Shown here: positions 1 through 9,165 of the stretch, piece by piece
Layout of the letters: each line of letters begins with the position of its first letter
Numbering within the stretch: the stretch's first letter is position 1
Assembly: GCF_900094595.1 (NCBI RefSeq)
Contig: NZ_FMAD01000002.1
Coordinates: forward strand, 248,001 to 312,000
DNA from: Cupriavidus alkaliphilus
GTDB taxonomy: Bacteria; Pseudomonadota; Gammaproteobacteria; Burkholderiales; Burkholderiaceae
Length of the DNA stretch: 64,000 nucleotides
Direction: 5' to 3'
Notes under the pieces: model-generated
Told to the model about the DNA's origin: nothing
Databases searched by the model: none
The model's input: only the letters and a program-made list of their open reading frames with translations
Translations under genes and position numbers: made by a program

Positions 1-865
1 TGCGGGTGATGTCCGAAGCGTAGCCATCCAGCTCGCAGCCGGCGTCGATCAGGCACAGGTCGCCATCCTTCAGTTCGGCCGGGCCGGCGCGGTAGTGCAG
101 CACGCAGGCGTTCGGGCCGGCGGCGACGATCGAGTTGTAGGCCACGCTCTGCGCGCCATGGCGGCGGAATTCATAGAGCAGCTCGGCCTCGAGGTGGTAT
201 TCGCGCAGGCCGGCGCGGGTGGCCTGCATCGCGCGCACATGGGCGCCGGCGGAAATCGCCGCGGCGCGGCGCATGACGGCCAGCTCGCCGGCATCCTTGA
301 ACAGCCGCATTTCGTCGAGCAGCGTGCGGATGTCGAGCGCCACCGACGGGGCGGCCACGCCGGCGCGGCCCTGCATGCGCACCGCGTCGAGCCAGCGGCG
401 CATCTGCATGTCGGTGCGGATCGAATCGGCGAGCGGGTAGGCCAGCTGCGCGCGGTTGGCCAGCAGCGGCGGCAGCGTGGCGTCGATCTCTTCGACCGAA
501 TGCGCTTCGTCGAAGCCGAACGCGGCGCGCGCGCCTTCCGGGCCGAAGCGGAAGCCGTCCCAGATCTCGCGCTCTTCATGCTTGGGGCGGCAGAACAGGA
601 TGCTGCGGTCGGCCTCGGCCGGCTCGCCGGGCGCGCCCGCCACCAGCACCAGCACCGCTTCGGGCTCGGTGAAGCCGCTCAGGTAATAGAAATAGCTGTC
701 GTGCCGGTACGGATAGTCGCTGTCGCGGTTGCGCATGGCTTCCGGCGCCGTGGGCAGGATGGCCACGCCGCCGCCGCCGGCGCGCAGGTGCTGCAGCACA
801 CGGGCGCGGCGTTCGCGGTAAGCGGCGAGGGGGGCGGCGAGGGGGGCGGGATCAGGTGCGGACAT
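1..865 (-). CDS. pepP: Xaa-Pro aminopeptidase (aminopeptidase P), C-terminal part outside the window
   Basis: The protein begins at the ATG at 865 (MSAPDPAPLAAPL) and runs off the left edge, so only about 288 residues are visible. The N-terminal half carries the aminopeptidase P N-domain with AYRERRARVL, the RHDSYFYYLSGFTEP stretch and FCRPKHEEREIW. The start of the creatinase-like catalytic fold follows (YNSIVAAGPNACVLHYR, LIDAGCELDGYASDITR), whose DAG aspartate is a metal ligand in this family. PepP is a cytoplasmic manganese enzyme removing the N-terminal residue in front of proline. It lies 81 bp downstream of murU and is probably the last gene of the amgK operon. The remaining metal ligands lie outside the window. 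Confidence 0.93.
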   Translation of the reverse strand, partial: MSAPDPAPLAAPLAAYRERRARVLQHLRAGGGGVAILPTAPEAMRNRDSDYPYRHDSYFYYLSGFTEPEAVLVLVAGAPGEPAEADRSILFCRPKHEEREIWDGFRFGPEGARAAFGFDEAHSVEEIDATLPPLLANRAQLAYPLADSIRTDMQMRRWLDAVRMQGRAGVAAPSVALDIRTLLDEMRLFKDAGELAVMRRAAAISAGAHVRAMQATRAGLREYHLEAELLYEFRRHGAQSVAYNSIVAAGPNACVLHYRAGPAELKDGDLCLIDAGCELDGYASDITR

Positions 866-946
866 GGTCTGGCCTGGATAAGAAGGATCAGGCCGATTCT
901 ACCGCCGCTGGCGGCGCCGCTGCGCCAGTGGCGCCAAAGTCGCGCG

Positions 947-1672
947 CTAGCGCCCTGGTGCGGCCGACAGCATCGCGTCCAGGCCGGCCAGCTGCGCCGG
1001 CGTGCCGACGTTCTCCCAGCGACCGTCGAAGCGCTCGCCGGTGGCGGTGCCGGCGGCGATGCCGGCGTGGTAGATCGGCGTCATCGCCAGCCGCGTGCCC
1101 GGCACGATATCGGTGAACAGCCGGGTGTCGTACAGCCCGATATTGCCGAAGGTGAGGCGCTCGCCGCTGGCCGGCTCGGTCTCGAGCGAGAGCCGGCCAT
1201 GATCGTCCAGCGCGAAATCCCCGCGCGGGTGGAACGGCGGGTTCGGCACCATCACCAGGTGCATGTGCGGTGCGGCCGCGCCCGCCAGCGCCTGCGCGCG
1301 CGGCAGCAACGCGCGGAAATCGTAGTCGCAGAAGATGTCGCCGGACACGGCCAGGAAGATCTCGCCGCGGACCGGGTCGTGCGAGAGCAGCGGCAGGGCC
1401 TTGGCGATGCCGCCGGCGGTTTCCAGTGCCTCGCCCTCGGCCGAGTAGGCGATGCGCACGCCGAAGCGGCTGCCGTCGCCCAGCGCCGCTTCGATCTGCG
1501 CGCCCAGCCAGGCGTGGTTGATGACGATGTCGCGCAGTCCCGCGCGCGCCAGCGCCTCGATCTTCCAGACGATCAGCGGCTTGCCGCCCACCGTCAGCAG
1601 CGGCTTGGGGCAGGCATCGGTCAGCGGACGCATGCGGTCGCCGCGGCCGGCGGCAAAGATCATCACCTTCAT
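947..1672 (-). CDS. murU: N-acetylmuramate alpha-1-phosphate uridylyltransferase, MurU-type nucleotidyltransferase
   Basis: A 241-residue sugar-nucleotide transferase. The N-terminus MKVMIFAAGRGDRMRPLTD followed by PKPLLTVGGKPLI is the NTP-transferase signature (AAGxGxRxxPLT, then the PKP lysine), and VSGDIFCDYDF supplies the metal-binding aspartate. MurU makes UDP-MurNAc from MurNAc-1-phosphate in the peptidoglycan salvage route that bypasses de novo synthesis and fosfomycin. That assignment rests on the same-operon AmgK-type kinase; on sequence alone mannose-1-phosphate or glucose-1-phosphate nucleotidyltransferase would also fit. Its ATG overlaps the azlD stop by 4 bp (1669-1672), suggesting translational coupling. 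The ATG at 1672 is chosen because the AAG motif starts four residues later, as is usual for the family. Confidence 0.82.
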   Translation of the reverse strand: MKVMIFAAGRGDRMRPLTDACPKPLLTVGGKPLIVWKIEALARAGLRDIVINHAWLGAQIEAALGDGSRFGVRIAYSAEGEALETAGGIAKALPLLSHDPVRGEIFLAVSGDIFCDYDFRALLPRAQALAGAAAPHMHLVMVPNPPFHPRGDFALDDHGRLSLETEPASGERLTFGNIGLYDTRLFTDIVPGTRLAMTPIYHAGIAAGTATGERFDGRWENVGTPAQLAGLDAMLSAAPGR

Positions 1673-1995
1673 CGGAACAGGGCCTCCAGGGCAAGCAGCG
1701 TGGCCATGCCGCCGGCAATGGTCCAGCCCACGCTGCGGGTACGCGCGGCAATCAGGATGGCGACCACGCCGGCCACCAGCCTGGCGTTGGTCGGGGTCAG
1801 GGCGAGTTCGCCCTGCTGCATCAGCAGGTCGGGGGCGATCAGCGCCGACAGCATCGCGGCTGGCACGAACTGCAGCGCGGTGCGAAACCACGACGGCAGC
1901 CGCACCCGCCCTTCGACGGCGATGAACGACAGGCGAATCAGGAAGGTGGCCAGGCCCGCGGCCAGGAACACCCACAGCAGCGTCAGCGCGCTCAT
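1669..1995 (-). CDS. azlD: AzlD family small membrane subunit of branched-chain amino acid exporter
   Basis: A 108-residue hydrophobic protein with about four membrane segments (LLWVFLAAGLATFLIRL, TALQFVPAAMLSALIAPDLL, VAGVVAILIAARTRSVGWTI, GGMATLLALEALF). Size and the FLIRLSF...VPAAMLSALIAPDL pattern are typical of AzlD. With AzlC it forms an exporter of branched-chain amino acids or analogues in the cytoplasmic membrane. It overlaps azlC by 4 bp (1992-1995) and murU by 4 bp, so the three reading frames are stitched together. The substrate is inferred from the family only. Confidence 0.88.
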   Translation of the reverse strand: MSALTLLWVFLAAGLATFLIRLSFIAVEGRVRLPSWFRTALQFVPAAMLSALIAPDLLMQQGELALTPTNARLVAGVVAILIAARTRSVGWTIAGGMATLLALEALFR

Positions 1996-2795
1996 GCGGC
2001 CTCCTTGCCAGCGGTGCCGGCAGTGCTGGCATCCGCGGCGTGGCTGGCGGCACGGGGCCCGGGGCGGTTGCCGCGTCCCAGCACCAGCATGCCGACGGCG
2101 ATGCCGCCTAGCGCCGCCACCATCAGGCCAAGCTTGTGCGGCAGGCTGAAGCAGGCCACCGCCAGCGCGCTGGCCGCCAGCGCCGCGGCGACATGCGAGC
2201 GATGTTTGAGGCCCGGCACGATGATGCCGATAAAGGTCAGTGGCAGGAAGAAATCCAGCGGCCAGTGGCGCGGCACCTGGGCGCCGACCAGCACGCCGGC
2301 CAGGGTCGAGAGCTGCCAGCTGGCCCACAGCGCGAAGCCGCCGCCAAAGTAATACCAGTGGCGGTAGCGGGCGCGCGGGCCGGTGTCGCCCAGCCGGTGC
2401 GTCATCGCGGCAAAGGCCTCGTCGGTCAGCAGGTAGGCGATCAGCGCCTTCCAGCGCCGCGGCAGGTGCGCCAGGGTCGGCGCGATGGTGGCCGAGTACA
2501 GCGCGTGGCGCAGGTTGACCATGGCCACCGTCAGCGTGATCACTACCGCCGGGGTGCCGGCGGTCCACAGCTGGGTCAGGATCATCTGCGAGGCGCCGCC
2601 GAACACGATCGCGCTCATGGCGCAGGCCAGCCACGCGGGCATGCCGGCGCCGACCGCCAGCACGCCGTAGATCAGCCCGAACGGCACCACGCCCAGCAGC
2701 ATCGGCGCAAGCGCGCGCGCGCCGGCCAGCCATTCGCCGGCGGCGGTGATGGCGGGCGCGGCACTGTCGTGCGGACCGGATGGGTCGGCGCGCAT
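1992..2795 (-). CDS. azlC: AzlC family branched-chain amino acid permease, large subunit
   Basis: A 267-residue membrane protein. After a short polar N-terminus comes AGARALAPMLLGVVPFGLIYGVLAVGAGMP, then SAIVFGGASQMILTQLW, VNLRHALYSA and LIAYLLTDEAFA, all typical AzlC family stretches. About seven or eight membrane spans are visible. It should form the transport core with AzlD, exporting branched-chain amino acids. It begins 4 bp after the amgK stop and ends in a 4-bp overlap with azlD, so it appears to be co-translated with a cell-wall recycling kinase, which is unusual (see findings). Confidence 0.9.
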   Translation of the reverse strand: MRADPSGPHDSAAPAITAAGEWLAGARALAPMLLGVVPFGLIYGVLAVGAGMPAWLACAMSAIVFGGASQMILTQLWTAGTPAVVITLTVAMVNLRHALYSATIAPTLAHLPRRWKALIAYLLTDEAFAAMTHRLGDTGPRARYRHWYYFGGGFALWASWQLSTLAGVLVGAQVPRHWPLDFFLPLTFIGIIVPGLKHRSHVAAALAASALAVACFSLPHKLGLMVAALGGIAVGMLVLGRGNRPGPRAASHAADASTAGTAGKEAA

Positions 2796-2799
2796 GGCG

Positions 2800-3834
2800 T
2801 CAGAACGTATAGCCGGCCGGGCTGGCCACGCCTTCGAGCGCGTCCAGCAGGCGGATCAGCTTGCGCAGTTCGGTATAGCGCCCGGCCACCTGGCGCGTGT
2901 ATTTCATCACCAGCGGCAGGTTGGCGAGGTAGCCGTCCTTGCCGTCGCGGTGGTACAGGCGGGCGAAGATCCCCAGCACCTTGAGGTGGCGCTGCAGTCC
3001 CATCCACTCGAAGTCGCGGTAGAACTCGCCGAAGTCAGGGTTGACCGGCAGCGCCGCCTTGCGCGCGCGTTCCCAGTAGCGGATCAGCCAGTCGAGCTGC
3101 TGCTCTTCCTCCCATTCGATATAGGCGTCGCGCCACAGCGACACCGCATCGTAGGTGATCGGGCCGGCCACCGCGTCCTGGAAGTCGAGCACGCCCGGGT
3201 TGGCGGCGCCTTCGAGCACCATCAGGTTGCGCGAGTGGAAGTCGCGGTGCACGTAGACCTGGGGCTGGGCGAGGTTGTTGGCAAGCAGCGCCTCCGTCAC
3301 TTCGTGCCAGTCGGCCTGCTGGGCCTCGGTCAGGGTGGCGCCGAGATGCCTGGCCACGTACCACTGCGGGAACAGGTCGAGCTCGCGCTGCAGCAGCGCG
3401 CGGTCGTAGGCGGGCAGTTCGCCGGGGCGCGTGGCGGCCTGGATGCGGACCAGCGCGGCGGCGGCGTCGGTGTACAGGCCGTGCACGGAGGAATCATCCA
3501 GCTTCGACAGGTAGGTCTGGCTGCCAAGGTCGGCCAGCAGCAGGAAGCCCTGCTCAAGGTCTTGCGCCAGCACCGTCGGCACGGTCACGCCGGCGGCGCC
3601 GAACAGTTGGCAGACATGGATGAACGGGCGGCAGTCTTCATGCGCGGGCGGGGCGTCCATCACGATCGCGGTGGGATGCGCGTGATGGCCGGTGCGGACG
3701 CGGAAATAGCGCCGGAAGCTGGCATCGGCCGAGGCCGGGACGCAGGACTCGGGATCGGCGGACCATGCCGGTCCGAGTCCGGCCACCCAGGCCTTGAGCT
3801 GGTCCAGGCGCGGGTCGTGGGGAAGAGCTGCCAT
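2800..3834 (-). CDS. amgK: N-acetylmuramate/N-acetylglucosamine kinase, AmgK-type aminoglycoside phosphotransferase fold
   Basis: A 344-residue cytoplasmic kinase of the choline/aminoglycoside phosphotransferase superfamily. The catalytic loop VHRDFHSRNLMV lies near residue 197 and the metal-binding LDFQDAVAG near residue 215. The N-lobe has PASADASFRRYFRVR and IVMDAPPAHEDC. AmgK phosphorylates MurNAc and GlcNAc at the anomeric position, and MurU then uses the MurNAc-1-P. The location directly opposite lptD-surA-pdxA-rsmA matches the amgK-murU position known in Pseudomonas. The ATG at 3834 is preferred over upstream in-frame options, because the residues upstream look like translated promoter DNA. 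The region 3835-4086 is the divergent promoter region shared with lptD. Confidence 0.85.
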   Translation of the reverse strand: MAALPHDPRLDQLKAWVAGLGPAWSADPESCVPASADASFRRYFRVRTGHHAHPTAIVMDAPPAHEDCRPFIHVCQLFGAAGVTVPTVLAQDLEQGFLLLADLGSQTYLSKLDDSSVHGLYTDAAAALVRIQAATRPGELPAYDRALLQRELDLFPQWYVARHLGATLTEAQQADWHEVTEALLANNLAQPQVYVHRDFHSRNLMVLEGAANPGVLDFQDAVAGPITYDAVSLWRDAYIEWEEEQQLDWLIRYWERARKAALPVNPDFGEFYRDFEWMGLQRHLKVLGIFARLYHRDGKDGYLANLPLVMKYTRQVAGRYTELRKLIRLLDALEGVASPAGYTF

Positions 3835-3955
3835 ACAGGTACTTGTCGGAGGTACGTGTGGGGATGGGGCGCGGGGGCGGAACGAAAGTGAAAGCCCTCG
3901 ATGACACCAGAAATGAAACCGGAAGTAAGCGGCAAGAGCACCCCGGGTTGCCCCG

Positions 3956-3961
3956 TATAAT
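3956..3961 (+). promoter_or_regulatory. possible -10 element of the lptD operon
   Basis: A perfect TATAAT lies in the 252-bp divergent region between amgK and lptD, about 130 bp before the lptD start. No good -35 hexamer is visible 16-18 bp upstream (the corresponding bases are CAAGAG), so the promoter is either weak or activator-dependent. No sigma-E consensus (GGAACTT) was seen, although lptD and surA are sigma-E targets in enterobacteria. Confidence 0.35.
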
Positions 3962-4086
3962 ACCCGACCAGACCGGGGCGCCGGTGGCCTCCGGGAGGGG
4001 CCGCGTTGCCCCGCAGCCTGCCCCGGCGGGGGACTGGCGGCCTGCAGGCGAGCCGCTGCCCGTGCCGAGACTGACCACCCGTGCGA

Positions 4087-6528
4087 ATGACCGAACCACA
4101 ACGATCACCGAACAACAGGGCCTTGCCTTCGCCTGCTTCCCCCCGCGCCCCGGCCCGTGCCAGGCGCGCCGGCGGCCTGCACGCAGGCGCGCTGCGCCCG
4201 CTGGTGCTGGCCATGGCCGGCCTGTCGGCCGGCGCCCATGCGCAGATGACCGGCTCGGCGATCCCCGACCTCGACCAGGTCGAGCCGGTGTTCGAAGCCG
4301 CGCCGCCGGCGCCGCCGCTGCCGGTGGAGTCCGGCGAACTGGTGCCGCGCCTGGCCGAGCCGGCCGCCAGGGGCGAGTCCGATCCCGACGCCCCCACCTT
4401 CATCGAAGCCGACCGCATGACCGGCTACAGCGAACGCGGCGTCGAACTGGAAGGCCATGCCGAGCTGCGCCGCGACGGCGGCGTGATCAAGGGCGACAAG
4501 CTGAGCTACGACCAGGACACCGACGAGGCCTTCGCGCAGGGCAATGTGCGCATGTCGCGCGCCGGCACGCTGGCGGTGGGCCCGGAAGCGCGGCTCAGGG
4601 TCGAGGCCAACGAAGGCTACATGCTGTCGCCGGACTACTACTTCCAGCAGACCGGCGGCACCGGCAAGGCCGAGCGCATCGACTTCCTCGACCAGAACCG
4701 CAGCACGGCCCGGCAGGCGTCGTACACCACCTGTTCGCCCGACAATGCCGACTGGTATTTCAGCGCGAACCGGATCGACCTGGACAGCGACCGCCAGGTG
4801 GGCGTGGCCTACGGCGGCGTGCTGAACTTCTTCGGCGTGCCGGTCGCGGCCGCGCCCGCGTTCAGCTTCCCGCTGAACGACGATCGCCGCAGCGGCTTCC
4901 TGCCGCCGCTGATGGGCTACAGCTCGAAATCGGGTTTCGATGTCACCGCGCCGTACTACGTCAATATCGCGCCCAACCGCGACCTGACCATCTACCCGCG
5001 GCTGATGACCGAGCGCGGCCTGCAGCTCGGCGGCGAATACCGCTACCTGAGCGAGACCTACTCCGGGCGCGTGCGCGCAGAGTTCCTGCCGGACGACAGG
5101 AAGACCAACTCGAACCGCTGGGCCTATTCGCTGCAGCACACCCAGCGGCTGGCGCCGGGTCTGGCCGCGTACCTGAACCTGAACCGGGTGTCCGATGACC
5201 GCTACCCGGACGACTTCAACCGCAGCGTGTCGCAATCGACGCTGCGGCAGTACACGCAGGAGGGCGGCGTCACCTACAACTGGCAGGATTTCACCCTGCT
5301 GGCGCGGGTGCAGAAGTTCCAGACGCTGCGCCCCAGCGAGCCCTCGTACGAGCGCGTGCCGCAGCTCAACGGCAAGTACATCCGCTATGACCTGGGCGGC
5401 TTCGACGTGCAGATGGAAGCCGACTACACCCGCTTCCGCATCCCGCTGACGTCCACCGGCTTCCAGCAGCCGCAGGGCGAGCGCATGTATTTCCAGCCCA
5501 GCATCAGCTACCCGATCGTGCGCGCCGGCTGGTACGTGACGCCCAAGGTGTCGTTCAACGCCGCGCAGTACCAGATGGAAGCGGCCACCAACACGCCGAC
5601 CGCGCAGAACAACCTGTCGCGCGCGATCCCGACCGTCAGCCTGGATTCGGGCATGACCTTCGAGCGCGATGCGCCGACCATCAGCCGCCTGTTCGGGGTC
5701 AACTACGTGCAGACGCTCGAGCCGCGCCTGTTCTACGTCTACACGCCGTTCCGCGACCAGAGCCAGTTCCCGCTGTTCGACACGGTGCAGTCCGACTTCG
5801 GCTACGGGCAGATCTTCAGCGAAAACCCGTTCACCGGCTACGACCGCATCGCCGACAACAACAAGCTGACCGGTGGCGTGACCACGCGCCTGATCGAATC
5901 CGATACCGGCATCGAGCGCTTCCGCGGCACCATTGCCCAGCGCTATGACTTCACCGGGCAGCGCGTGCAGCTCAACGGCACCCTGGCCGATCCCAAATCG
6001 GGCTCGTCGGACCTGCTCGCCGCCACCACCATCCAGCTGTTCCGCGGCTACTATCTGGATGCGGGGGTGCAGTACAACCCCGACTCGGACCGGGTCAACT
6101 ACGGCAACGTGGCGTTCACGTACCGCCCCGAGTCGCGCAAGGTGTTCAACGCCGGCTACCGCTACCGCCGGCCCACCTCGGTGACCGACAACACCGCGAT
6201 CGACCAGTTCGAGCTGTCGAGCCAGTGGCCGATCACGCGCCGGGCCTACGGCATCGCGCGCTTCGCCTTCGACCTGACCGCCAGCCAGATGGTCGATGCG
6301 CTCGCCGGCGTCGAGTACGCCGCGGACTGCTGGGTCGGCCGCGTGGTCTACCAGCGTTTCCGCAATACTACCCAGGGCTACACCGGGCGGGTCTTCCTGC
6401 AGGTGGAGTTCCGTGGCCTTTCCAAGATCGGGTCCAACCCGTTGAACATCCTGCGCCTGAACGTGCCGGGCTACGAGCCGGTCTCGGCCAAGCCGGTGCC
6501 GACGACCCAGTTCGATCACTATGAATGA
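4087..6528 (+). CDS. lptD: LPS-assembly protein LptD
   Basis: An 813-residue outer-membrane beta-barrel that, with LptE, inserts lipopolysaccharide into the outer leaflet. A signal peptide ends near AGLSAGAHA-Q. The OstA/LptA-like jellyroll follows (FIEADRMTGYSERGVELEGHAELRRDGGVIKGDKLSYD) and the barrel runs to the C-terminus with alternating aromatic strands (VNYGNVAFTYRPESRKVFNAGYRYRR; YTGRVFLQVEFRGLS). Cysteines seen include YTTCSPDN and YAADCWVG, consistent with the disulfides of the family. It heads lptD-surA-pdxA-rsmA, separated from surA by 9 bp. The ATG at 4087 is chosen; a GTG two codons upstream (4081) is equally possible, and neither has a clear ribosome binding site. Confidence 0.96.
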   Translation: MTEPQRSPNNRALPSPASPRAPARARRAGGLHAGALRPLVLAMAGLSAGAHAQMTGSAIPDLDQVEPVFEAAPPAPPLPVESGELVPRLAEPAARGESDPDAPTFIEADRMTGYSERGVELEGHAELRRDGGVIKGDKLSYDQDTDEAFAQGNVRMSRAGTLAVGPEARLRVEANEGYMLSPDYYFQQTGGTGKAERIDFLDQNRSTARQASYTTCSPDNADWYFSANRIDLDSDRQVGVAYGGVLNFFGVPVAAAPAFSFPLNDDRRSGFLPPLMGYSSKSGFDVTAPYYVNIAPNRDLTIYPRLMTERGLQLGGEYRYLSETYSGRVRAEFLPDDRKTNSNRWAYSLQHTQRLAPGLAAYLNLNRVSDDRYPDDFNRSVSQSTLRQYTQEGGVTYNWQDFTLLARVQKFQTLRPSEPSYERVPQLNGKYIRYDLGGFDVQMEADYTRFRIPLTSTGFQQPQGERMYFQPSISYPIVRAGWYVTPKVSFNAAQYQMEAATNTPTAQNNLSRAIPTVSLDSGMTFERDAPTISRLFGVNYVQTLEPRLFYVYTPFRDQSQFPLFDTVQSDFGYGQIFSENPFTGYDRIADNNKLTGGVTTRLIESDTGIERFRGTIAQRYDFTGQRVQLNGTLADPKSGSSDLLAATTIQLFRGYYLDAGVQYNPDSDRVNYGNVAFTYRPESRKVFNAGYRYRRPTSVTDNTAIDQFELSSQWPITRRAYGIARFAFDLTASQMVDALAGVEYAADCWVGRVVYQRFRNTTQGYTGRVFLQVEFRGLSKIGSNPLNILRLNVPGYEPVSAKPVPTTQFDHYE

Positions 6529-6537
6529 CGGATTACG

Positions 6538-8010
6538 ATGAAACGTCAAGAATTCGCCGTGTTTTCCTTTTTGCTGACGTCCTGGCACCGGCTGCTGCTG
6601 CCGGCCGTGCTGGCCGCGATGGCGGTGCCCGCCGCCGCGCAACTGAAGGCGCCCGGCACGCCGCGCGCCAGCGGCATCTTCGTGCCGCAGGCGTCCGACG
6701 TTACCGCGCCGTCCAGCCAGCCCAAGCTGGGCGTGCCGCAGGCCGGCGGCCAGAAGCGCTCGCAGCTGATCGACGAAGTGGTGGCGGTGGTCAACAACAG
6801 CGTGATCACGCGACGCGAACTGCTTGACCGCGCCGACGAGATCGAGAGCCAGCTGCGTGCCGGCGGCCGTCCGGTACCCGCGCGCGCCGACCTGCTGGGC
6901 GAGGTGCTCGAGCGCCTGGTGATGGAACGCGTGCAGACCCAGGCCGCGCAGGACGCCGGCATCCGCGTGACCGACCAGGAAGTCGACCGCGCGATCGAAT
7001 CGGTGGCGCAGCAGAACCAGATGAACGCGGCCGAGCTGCGTCGCCGGGTCGAGGGCAGCGGCATGACCTGGACCAAGTACCGCGATGAGCTGCGCAAGCA
7101 GGTGCAGGTGATCCGCCTGCGCGAGCGCGAGGTCGACTCCAAGGTGCAGGTCTACGACGGCGAGATCGACAACTACCTGGCGGCGCGCGGCGGCCAGGGC
7201 GCGGCCGGCGGCCCGACCGAATACAACATGGCGCAGATCCTGGTGCGCGTGCCCGAGAATGCCTCGGACGCGCAGAAGCAGGCGCTGCGCGCCAAGGCCG
7301 AGGGGCTGCTCAAGCAGGCCCAGGACGGCGCCGACTTCGCGCAGCTGGCGCAGGCCAGCTCCGAAGGCCCGGAAGCGGCCCAGGGCGGCGCCATGGGCTT
7401 CCGCGAGATCGGCCGCCTGCCGGCGCTGTTCGCCAATGCCGTGGTCGACCTGCAGCCCGGCGCGGTGGCGCCGCAGGTGGTCGAGAGCGCCGCCGGCTTC
7501 CACGTGATCAAGCTGGTGGCCAAGCGCGCGGCGCCGGCCTCGGGCCCGGCCGCGGCCGGCAAGATCACGCAGACCCAGGTGCGCCACATCCTGATCCGCA
7601 CCGGCCCCAACATGCCCGAGGCCGAGGCGCGCCGCCAGCTCGGCACGCTGCGCGACCGCATCACCCATGGCGGCGACTTTGCCGACGCGGCCAAGCGCTT
7701 CTCGCAGGATGGCTCGGCGCAGAACGGCGGCGATCTCGGCTGGGTGTCGCCGGGCGAGCTGGTGCCCGAGTTCGAGCAGGCCATGAGCCGGCTGCGCCCG
7801 AACGAGATTTCGGAGCCGGTGGTCACGCAGTTCGGCGTGCACCTGATCCAGGTGCTGAACCGCCGCGAGACCGAGCTGTCGCCGGAGAAGCAGCGCGACT
7901 TCGCCCGTGCCGAAGTGCGCGAACAGAAGCTGCGCGCCGCCTATGATGACTGGGTGCGCCAGCTGCGCTCGCAGGCGTACGTGGAGTACCGGGTCAACCG
8001 GCAGCGCTGA
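6538..8010 (+). CDS. surA: periplasmic peptidyl-prolyl isomerase and outer-membrane protein chaperone SurA
   Basis: A 490-residue protein with an N-terminal signal peptide ([17 protein letters not shown]). An N-terminal chaperone domain begins at [19 protein letters not shown], followed by two parvulin domains at about residues 229-330 ([16 protein letters not shown]) and 347-442 ([33 protein letters not shown]). SurA escorts barrel proteins, including LptD, through the periplasm to the Bam complex, so its place directly behind lptD fits. A spacer of about 45 residues rich in Ala, Pro and Gly separates the signal from the chaperone domain. Confidence 0.96.
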   Translation: MKRQEFAVFSFLLTSWHRLLLPAVLAAMAVPAAAQLKAPGTPRASGIFVPQASDVTAPSSQPKLGVPQAGGQKRSQLIDEVVAVVNNSVITRRELLDRADEIESQLRAGGRPVPARADLLGEVLERLVMERVQTQAAQDAGIRVTDQEVDRAIESVAQQNQMNAAELRRRVEGSGMTWTKYRDELRKQVQVIRLREREVDSKVQVYDGEIDNYLAARGGQGAAGGPTEYNMAQILVRVPENASDAQKQALRAKAEGLLKQAQDGADFAQLAQASSEGPEAAQGGAMGFREIGRLPALFANAVVDLQPGAVAPQVVESAAGFHVIKLVAKRAAPASGPAAAGKITQTQVRHILIRTGPNMPEAEARRQLGTLRDRITHGGDFADAAKRFSQDGSAQNGGDLGWVSPGELVPEFEQAMSRLRPNEISEPVVTQFGVHLIQVLNRRETELSPEKQRDFARAEVREQKLRAAYDDWVRQLRSQAYVEYRVNRQR

Positions 8011-8059
8011 CGCGCCGGCCCCCGTCCGCCCGCCTTCAGCCCCTCAGCGCCAAGCCGAC

Positions 8060-9148
8060 ATGCCCGACCCGCTAGCCCTGGCCATTTCCACCGGAGAACC
8101 TGCCGGCATCGGCCCCGATATCACCATCGGGGCCCTGCTGCAGCTGGCGGGCGCCAACCATGGCGCCGAGGCCCGGGCCTGCCGCTTCCATGTGCTGGGC
8201 GATGCCCGCATGCTGGCCGAACGGGCCGAGGCGCTGGGCGTCACCCATGCCTGGGAGCGGCGCATTGCCGACGGCGGCGTGGTGATCGAGGACATCGCGC
8301 TGGCGGTGGCGTGCGAGGCCGGACGGCTCGACGCGCGCAACGGCCGCTATGTGCTGAAGCTGCTTGATGCCGCCATCGACGGCTGCCGTGCGCAGGGCGG
8401 CGCCGCGCCCCGCTATGCCGCGATGGTCACGGCGCCGGTGCAGAAGAGCACCATCAACGACGCCGGCGTGCCCTTCACCGGCCATACCGAATACCTGGCC
8501 GACAGCGCCGGCGCGCCGCGCGTGGTGATGATGCTGGCCGGCCCGCAGCCGGCGCACGACGATGCCATGCTGCGCGTGGCGCTGGCCACCACCCACCTGC
8601 CGCTGCGCGCGGTGCCCGATGCGCTGTCGGTGCCGCTGCTGGTGCAGACCCTGGCCATCATCGATGCCGACCTGCGCCGCTGCTTCGGCATCGCGCGGCC
8701 GCGCATCCTGGTCACGGGCCTGAACCCGCACGCCGGCGAAAGCGGTCATATGGGCCGCGAAGAGATCGACGTCATCGCGCCCGCGCTGGCGCAGGCCAAG
8801 GATGCCGGCATCGATGCGCGCGGACCGTTCCCGGCCGACACGCTGTTCCAGCCGCGCCACCTGCGCGATGCCGACTGCGTGCTGGCGATGTACCATGACC
8901 AGGGGCTGGCGCCGCTCAAGTACGGCACCTTCGGCCACGGTGTGAATATCACGCTGGGGCTGCCCTTCATCCGCACGTCGGTGGACCATGGCACCGCGCT
9001 CGATCTCGCCGGCACCGGCCAGGCCGAGCACGGCAGCATGATCGAGGCCATCCGCACGGCGGTTATCATGTCTGGCCATGCCAACGGCCGCCGGCCCGGC
9101 GGCGGTGCCCCGGGCCATACCCCTTCCGGCACGCAGCCGCCATGCTGA
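8060..9148 (+). CDS. pdxA: 4-hydroxythreonine-4-phosphate dehydrogenase
   Basis: A 362-residue cytoplasmic enzyme of pyridoxal phosphate synthesis that oxidises 4-phosphohydroxy-L-threonine with NAD. Family stretches are [15 protein letters not shown] at the N-terminus, [42 protein letters not shown] and [40 protein letters not shown], which contain the zinc-binding histidines. The ATG at 8060 is chosen because the conserved [10 protein letters not shown] begins four residues in. The C-terminus has a low-complexity extension ([16 protein letters not shown]) beyond the usual end. It sits between surA and rsmA, as in many proteobacteria. Confidence 0.95.
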   Translation: MPDPLALAISTGEPAGIGPDITIGALLQLAGANHGAEARACRFHVLGDARMLAERAEALGVTHAWERRIADGGVVIEDIALAVACEAGRLDARNGRYVLKLLDAAIDGCRAQGGAAPRYAAMVTAPVQKSTINDAGVPFTGHTEYLADSAGAPRVVMMLAGPQPAHDDAMLRVALATTHLPLRAVPDALSVPLLVQTLAIIDADLRRCFGIARPRILVTGLNPHAGESGHMGREEIDVIAPALAQAKDAGIDARGPFPADTLFQPRHLRDADCVLAMYHDQGLAPLKYGTFGHGVNITLGLPFIRTSVDHGTALDLAGTGQAEHGSMIEAIRTAVIMSGHANGRRPGGGAPGHTPSGTQPPC

Positions 9149-9165
9149 CGCCGGACTAATACATC

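Noticed and set aside
95..2149. Long plus-strand open frame opposite pepP and murU
   Set aside because: It lies antisense to pepP, murU and azlD, which have clear family motifs. Its product is a His/Arg/Ala-rich mirror of GC-rich coding DNA with no domain.
4105..7842. Very long minus-strand open frame across lptD and surA
   Set aside because: It is antisense to lptD and surA, both with unmistakable domain motifs; the product is a Val/Leu/Arg/Gly mirror typical of GC-rich shadow frames.
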